Shown here: piece after piece, positions 60,614 through 64,000 of the stretch
Position numbering within the stretch: the stretch's first letter is position 1
Layout: each line of letters opens with the position of its first letter
Origin: JAZGGS01 sp963714405
GTDB taxonomy: Bacteria > Bacteroidota > Ignavibacteria > Ignavibacteriales > Ignavibacteriaceae
Assembly: GCA_963714405.1 (NCBI GenBank)
Contig: CAVQOH010000002.1
Location: 868,001 to 932,000, forward strand
Direction: 5' to 3'
DNA: 64,000 bases
Notes under the pieces: generated by a model
Databases searched by the model: none
What the model saw: the letters and a program-made list of their open reading frames with translations, nothing else
What the model was told of the DNA's origin: nothing
Made by a program: the position numbers and the translations under genes

Positions 60614-60826
60614 TTAGAGGTATAGTGCAGCTAATATTAGAAGTGCATGAAGCACTACAAAATAAAAATAACCCCAAATTAAAACTTTGTAGTAAAAACG
60701 ATGTTGCTTTTTTGAGAAATCTACGCCACCTGTTTTCCGGACAAGAATCATTCCTGTTAGAAAAAAAATTCCACCTACTCCATATAGATAAATAAACGGA
60801 AGCCATGTATTTTCAAAAGTTAACAT
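60614..60826 (-). CDS. Small two- to three-helix membrane protein
   Basis: The 70-aa protein has membrane helices at about 8-27 and 45-68 and a conserved-looking middle 'RKTGGVDFSKKQHRFYYKVLIWGYFYFVVLHALLI'. Similar small proteins often precede sodium/solute symporters in this group, as I recall. No symporter is in the window. Codon composition is coding-like. An overlapping frame at 60555-60806 is rejected. Confidence 0.65.
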   Translation of the reverse strand: MLTFENTWLPFIYLYGVGGIFFLTGMILVRKTGGVDFSKKQHRFYYKVLIWGYFYFVVLHALLILAALYL

Positions 60827-60953
60827 ATGTTCGGCTCTGCTTTAAATAATTTTGTCTTTAAACTCACGAAAAATTAAATGGAGAAAAAATCAATTCCTAA
60901 TTATTTTTTTGCAAGTTTTCTTATTTTTATTTACCAAAAGCAGGAGATTTAAA

Positions 60954-61451
60954 ATGGCAAAAAATTCATCATTTGATATAGTTTCTGAACTGGATTTGCA
61001 GGAAATTGATAATGCACTTAACCAGGCAATTAAAGAAATCCGGCAAAGATATGATCTGAAAGATTCTAAAACGGAATTTGAGCTTAATAAAAAAGATAAG
61101 CTCATCTCTTTAAATACAAAGGATGATTATTCGCGCAAGCAATCAATTGATATACTCCAAACAAGAATGATAAAGCGCAGTTTATCAATTAAAGCATTAA
61201 AATTTGAAGAACCTGAACCTGCAGCCAGCGGAAGATTAAAGCAGAAAATAAATCTGCAGAGCGGTATTTCAAAGGATAATGCAAAAAAAATAACAAAGAT
61301 GATTAAGGATTTGAGGTTAAAAGTATCTGCTCAAATTATGGATGAAAGAGTAAGGGTGCAGGGTGCTAAAAAGGATGAGCTTCAACAGGTAATACAAGCT
61401 GTTAAAGATGCAGATTATGATTTTCCCGTTCAGTTTGTTAATTACCAGTAG
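60954..61451 (+). CDS. YajQ family nucleotide-binding protein
   Basis: From ATG 60954, with CAGGAG 8 bases before it, the protein has 165 aa, the usual length. It shows 'MAKNSSFDIVSELDLQEIDNALNQAIKEIRQRYDLKDSKTEFEL' and 'KKDELQQVIQAVKDADYDFPVQFVNYQ', the two ferredoxin-like halves of YajQ. Some members bind cyclic di-GMP, and others bind tRNA or nucleotides in vitro. Cytoplasmic. Confidence 0.95.
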   Translation: MAKNSSFDIVSELDLQEIDNALNQAIKEIRQRYDLKDSKTEFELNKKDKLISLNTKDDYSRKQSIDILQTRMIKRSLSIKALKFEEPEPAASGRLKQKINLQSGISKDNAKKITKMIKDLRLKVSAQIMDERVRVQGAKKDELQQVIQAVKDADYDFPVQFVNYQ

Positions 61452-61568
61452 AGCCTACAGAATCAGCTTCTTTAAGGTTTGCCGGAGAGGGTATAAAGAA
61501 AATTCTGATTTATATTTAATAGCGTCATTTTTGATCTAAATTGGGCGTGGTATAAAATCGGTTTCCAA

Positions 61569-62075
61569 TCAGTGGTAAATTAAACTAAAAATTACAGCAA
61601 CTCGCATTAATAAACTGGTCTCTTTGTCATCTTTTATTGCCGGAAGATATTTCAGATCAAATATTAGTGCACCAATTACAGCATCATCACAGCCAGCACT
61701 AATACCTTTAATTATCTTGTAGTTTTTTGCATTACCGAGTGAATCAATTGTAAATTCAATAATTACAATTCCTTCAACGCCTGCTCTTCGTGCAATCTCC
61801 GGATACATGATTCTTGAAAGCAAGTAATCTGTTCCGCCTACTATTGAAGGTAATTGTTCAACTCGTAAAGGATCAACGGATAAAAAACTGATTATTTCAA
61901 TTTTTGTATCCGGAACATCAAGTCGAACTGTATATTGGCCACACCAATTTATATACTCTTCCTCTATTATATTACCGGTATTTATATTTATATTGGTTGA
62001 GCCGCACCCAGAAAAAATTGCAATTCTAGGTTGACATATCATAAAGAAAAGATTTAACCCGTTAAAAATTGTCAT
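61569..62075 (-). CDS. TonB C-terminal domain protein
   Basis: The 168-aa protein ends in a TonB_C module: 'YPEIARRAGVEGIVIIEFTIDSLGNAKNYKIIKGISAGCDDAVIGAL' and 'YLPAIKDDKE'. The N-terminus has a hydrophobic stretch and 'IAIFSGCGSTN', which could be a lipobox (Cys24) if the real start is internal. There is no Pro-rich spacer or ordinary single TonB anchor, so it is probably a periplasmic or lipid-anchored TonB-like protein rather than the energy transducer itself. Confidence 0.8.
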   Translation of the reverse strand: MTIFNGLNLFFMICQPRIAIFSGCGSTNININTGNIIEEEYINWCGQYTVRLDVPDTKIEIISFLSVDPLRVEQLPSIVGGTDYLLSRIMYPEIARRAGVEGIVIIEFTIDSLGNAKNYKIIKGISAGCDDAVIGALIFDLKYLPAIKDDKETSLLMRVAVIFSLIYH

Positions 62076-62492
62076 ATTTCATCATGTAATTCTGAATTTG
62101 GTACTCAATTTATTTGCCGCAATTATTAAGCCATTAAATTATTGTTTATCAATTTATATTCCCACATCAACAAAGAAAAAAATACCAAATCTTTGAATTG
62201 ATACATAGAAAATATTTGGGTAAAATTGCAACCTATAATTTTGTAGTTCATCTAACTGATTATATAAATTAAAGCGTGGTTTCAGTTTAGTTAAGGATTT
62301 AGAAAAAAGCCGTTAGATATTTATCAGTAATTATAATCTAATTTGATAAGTTATGACGGCTATTTTTGTCGGATATCTGCTGTTAATAATAGAAAAAAAG
62401 TACTAACAATCCTTTTTTTAATATTCTTTGGTGGTATGAATATTGAGACTGATTGCCAAAATCCTAAAACATATGATGTGTGATCAGAAAAT
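62076..62492 (+). other. 417-bp divergent intergenic region with a long imperfect hairpin
   Basis: Arms AGCCGT (62308-62313) and ACGGCT (62356-62361) enclose a partly paired stem, with TTATCA/TGATAA inside. The hairpin has A and T runs on both outer sides. No ORF in the region is convincing. Confidence 0.5.
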
Positions 62493-63245
62493 ATGAAATT
62501 CTTTATTGTTGCCTTTGCGGGAATCTTTTCTCTTTGGTCTCTCACACCATCCAATAGTGCGCCGGGTGAGAGAAATAAAACAACCGGTAAAATCACTTCT
62601 ATTATTGATTATCATGAATTGATGATAAAAAATCTTTATACTGAATGTGAACTACAGGATAAACTTGATTACAAAGTTTTTAGGCAGGCAATAGATGGTT
62701 ATAATTCAATAGAATTATCGAATAAAAATCTTCTTTCAATAATAGATTATTCAAAACCTTCCAACAAAAAACGCTTCTTTATTATTGATGTTGAAAATCA
62801 AAAACTTCTTTATCACACATTAGTAGCACATGGAAAAAATTCCGGGCTAGTAAACGCTACCAAATTTTCAAACAGGAAAGGTTCAAGAAAAAGCAGTCTT
62901 GGGTTCTTCAGAACAGGTAATTCATATTATGGAAAGCGCGGTTATTCACTTAAGCTTGAAGGATTGGAAAAGGGAATTAATGATAATGTACACTTGAGGG
63001 GAATTGTTATACACGGCGCAAAATATGTTAGCGAAAAATTTGTTGCAGGTAACAACAGCATGCTCGGGAGAAGCTGGGGGTGCCCGGCAGTTTCTAAAAA
63101 TTTATCAAGGGAAATAATTGATTTATTAAAAGGAGGAAGCTGTTTATACATTTATTCAGATGATGAAAATTACCAGGAACGCTCAGTCCTTGCGAATATT
63201 AATGGAATTAAAAAACCCGAATTAAAACTATCAAATAGTAACTAA
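62493..63245 (+). CDS. Murein L,D-transpeptidase catalytic domain (YkuD_2-like) protein
   Basis: The 250-aa exported protein has a signal segment (residues 2-17). The catalytic region is 'KRFFIIDVENQKLLYHTLVAHGKNSG', then 'LRGIVIHGAKYV' and 'LGRSWGCPAVSKNLS', the His and SxGC(P) nucleophile motif of the YkuD_2 group. It would form or edit 3-3 peptidoglycan links or anchor lipoproteins. Strand order and motif spacing fit the family; the precise reaction is unknown. Confidence 0.9.
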   Translation: MKFFIVAFAGIFSLWSLTPSNSAPGERNKTTGKITSIIDYHELMIKNLYTECELQDKLDYKVFRQAIDGYNSIELSNKNLLSIIDYSKPSNKKRFFIIDVENQKLLYHTLVAHGKNSGLVNATKFSNRKGSRKSSLGFFRTGNSYYGKRGYSLKLEGLEKGINDNVHLRGIVIHGAKYVSEKFVAGNNSMLGRSWGCPAVSKNLSREIIDLLKGGSCLYIYSDDENYQERSVLANINGIKKPELKLSNSN

Positions 63246-63419
63246 CCTACCTTATCGATTTATATTCTATCCTTAGTTGAAAAAATTGTGAGCCCCATCA
63301 TTGTTACGGATAATTACACTTAAAATTCTACTCTTTTGTGATATTTTTGTTATAAATGAAAATTAAATTAACCAAATAAAAATTTGTTTTTTGGCTGATA
63401 GAAAATAATAAGGGTTTAT

Positions 63420-64000
63420 ATGAAATATTTAATATCATTAACAATAATAGTTTTGATTACTATTACAACTATTTCGCAAATCGAAAATATTGGACCGTTG
63501 GAAAAAACCAGAGTACTTAGCGAAAATGAGCAAGTTGCAACATTAGCAGGAGGATGCTTCTGGTGCATAGAAGCACCTTTTGAGAAAGTGCAGGGAGTTG
63601 TAAAAGTAATTTCCGGTTTTGCAGGTGGAACAAAGAAAAATCCAACTTACAAAGAAGTTAGCAATGGAAAAACCAATTACAGAGAAGCAGTAAAAATTTA
63701 TTTTGATCCTTTGGTAATTAGTTATGCAGAAATACTTGATATTTTCTGGAAACAATTTGATCCAACTGATGAAGGAGGTTCATTTGCGGATAGAGGTTTT
63801 CAATATACATCAGCAATTTTTTATCACGATGAGAAACAGAAAAAGATAGCCCAAAAATCAAAAAACGAATTAAACAATTCAGGAATATTCGATAAAAAGA
63901 TAGTTACACCGGTAATTAAGTTTACAACATTTTATCCTGCTGAAGATTATCACCAGGATTTTTATAAAAAAGATCCGGATAGGTATTTCAGCTACCGCAA
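63420..64000 (+). CDS. msrA: Peptide-methionine (S)-S-oxide reductase MsrA, partial
   Basis: The ATG at 63420 opens a frame of 193 codons that runs off the window. It has a signal peptide (about residues 1-20), so the product is exported. The catalytic motif 'GGCFWCIEAPFE' (Cys46, with Cys49) is followed by 'VISGFAGGTKKNPTYKEVSNGKTNYREAVKI' and 'FDPTDEGGSFADRGFQYTSAIFYHDE'. 'YPAEDYHQDFYKKDPDRYFSYR' comes near the edge. It repairs S-methionine sulfoxide in envelope proteins. A fused MsrB domain may follow outside the window, as is common in this type. Confidence 0.95.
   Translation, partial: MKYLISLTIIVLITITTISQIENIGPLEKTRVLSENEQVATLAGGCFWCIEAPFEKVQGVVKVISGFAGGTKKNPTYKEVSNGKTNYREAVKIYFDPLVISYAEILDIFWKQFDPTDEGGSFADRGFQYTSAIFYHDEKQKKIAQKSKNELNNSGIFDKKIVTPVIKFTTFYPAEDYHQDFYKKDPDRYFSYR

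Noticed and set aside
60555..60806. 83-aa minus ORF overlapping the small membrane protein
   Set aside because: The other frame (60614-60826) has clear membrane helices and coding-like composition; this one does not.

Overview
The window is AT-rich DNA that looks like part of a chromosome of the Bacteroidota/Chlorobi group, most likely class Ignavibacteria. This rests on two secreted proteins ending in a type IX secretion sorting domain with an 'NYPNPFNPST' motif, on TonB-linked receptors, and on weak or absent Shine-Dalgarno sites. The assignment comes from motif recognition, not from a search. No tRNA, rRNA, CRISPR array, phage or transposase gene was seen.

Layout. (1) About 1-14.1 kb is a probable light-response regulon. 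It has an ECF sigma factor (cut by the window edge) and a fasciclin protein, transcribed divergently from a MerR-type B12-binding photoreceptor repressor (LitR/CarH type). SRPBCC and flavin reductase genes, a DUF4397 T9SS protein, a class II photolyase, a TonB-linked receptor, glutathione peroxidase, a CIA30 protein, a lipoprotein, FolE and a DUF2867-type SDR follow. A perfect TTGACA-N17-TATAAT promoter overlapped by 11-bp-phased TnnACA repeats lies between the sigma operon and the regulator. (2) 14.6-20.4 kb holds thiol redox genes (thioredoxin, a 60-aa protein, peroxiredoxin), an ABC exporter with a frameshifted permease, a DUF4397 lipoprotein and a chorismate mutase. (3) 20.5-24.5 kb holds a putative copper receptor and a broken flavin/NAD oxidoreductase. 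(4) 24.7-30.1 kb is a sucrose cluster: PfkB sugar kinase, sucrose-phosphate synthase/phosphatase, and a sucrose synthase split by a frameshift. (5) 30.2-35.4 kb holds an MscS channel, a thioesterase relic with four in-frame stops, an acetyl-CoA-synthetase-like protein with degenerate signature motifs, and CreD.

(6) 35.5-46.7 kb is an accessory region of small, mostly minus-strand genes: AHSA1, YCII, GNAT twice, crystallin-J1-like, DUF6090, YfcC transporter, serine hydrolase, MDR, SDR and DUF4287/DUF5655. It also has gene-start relics, a multiply frameshifted rsgA and a repeated upstream element. (7) 46.8-50.9 kb is a chaperone block (hsp20, then dnaJ-like and clpB). (8) 51.2-58.7 kb is a core block, mnmE-mnmG-rsmG-mfd, with two parS-like sites between mnmE and mnmG, which suggests the region is near the replication origin. 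(9) 58.7-64 kb holds a T9SS Asp-box protein followed by a duplicated scrap of the mfd 3' end, YajQ, a TonB C-terminal protein, an L,D-transpeptidase-like protein and MsrA (cut by the window edge).

Several otherwise well-conserved genes, including core mnmG, carry single-base frameshifts. The reader must decide between real gene decay and residual sequence errors. The insertion-type shifts in sus, rsgA and mnmG are the ones to check against reads first.
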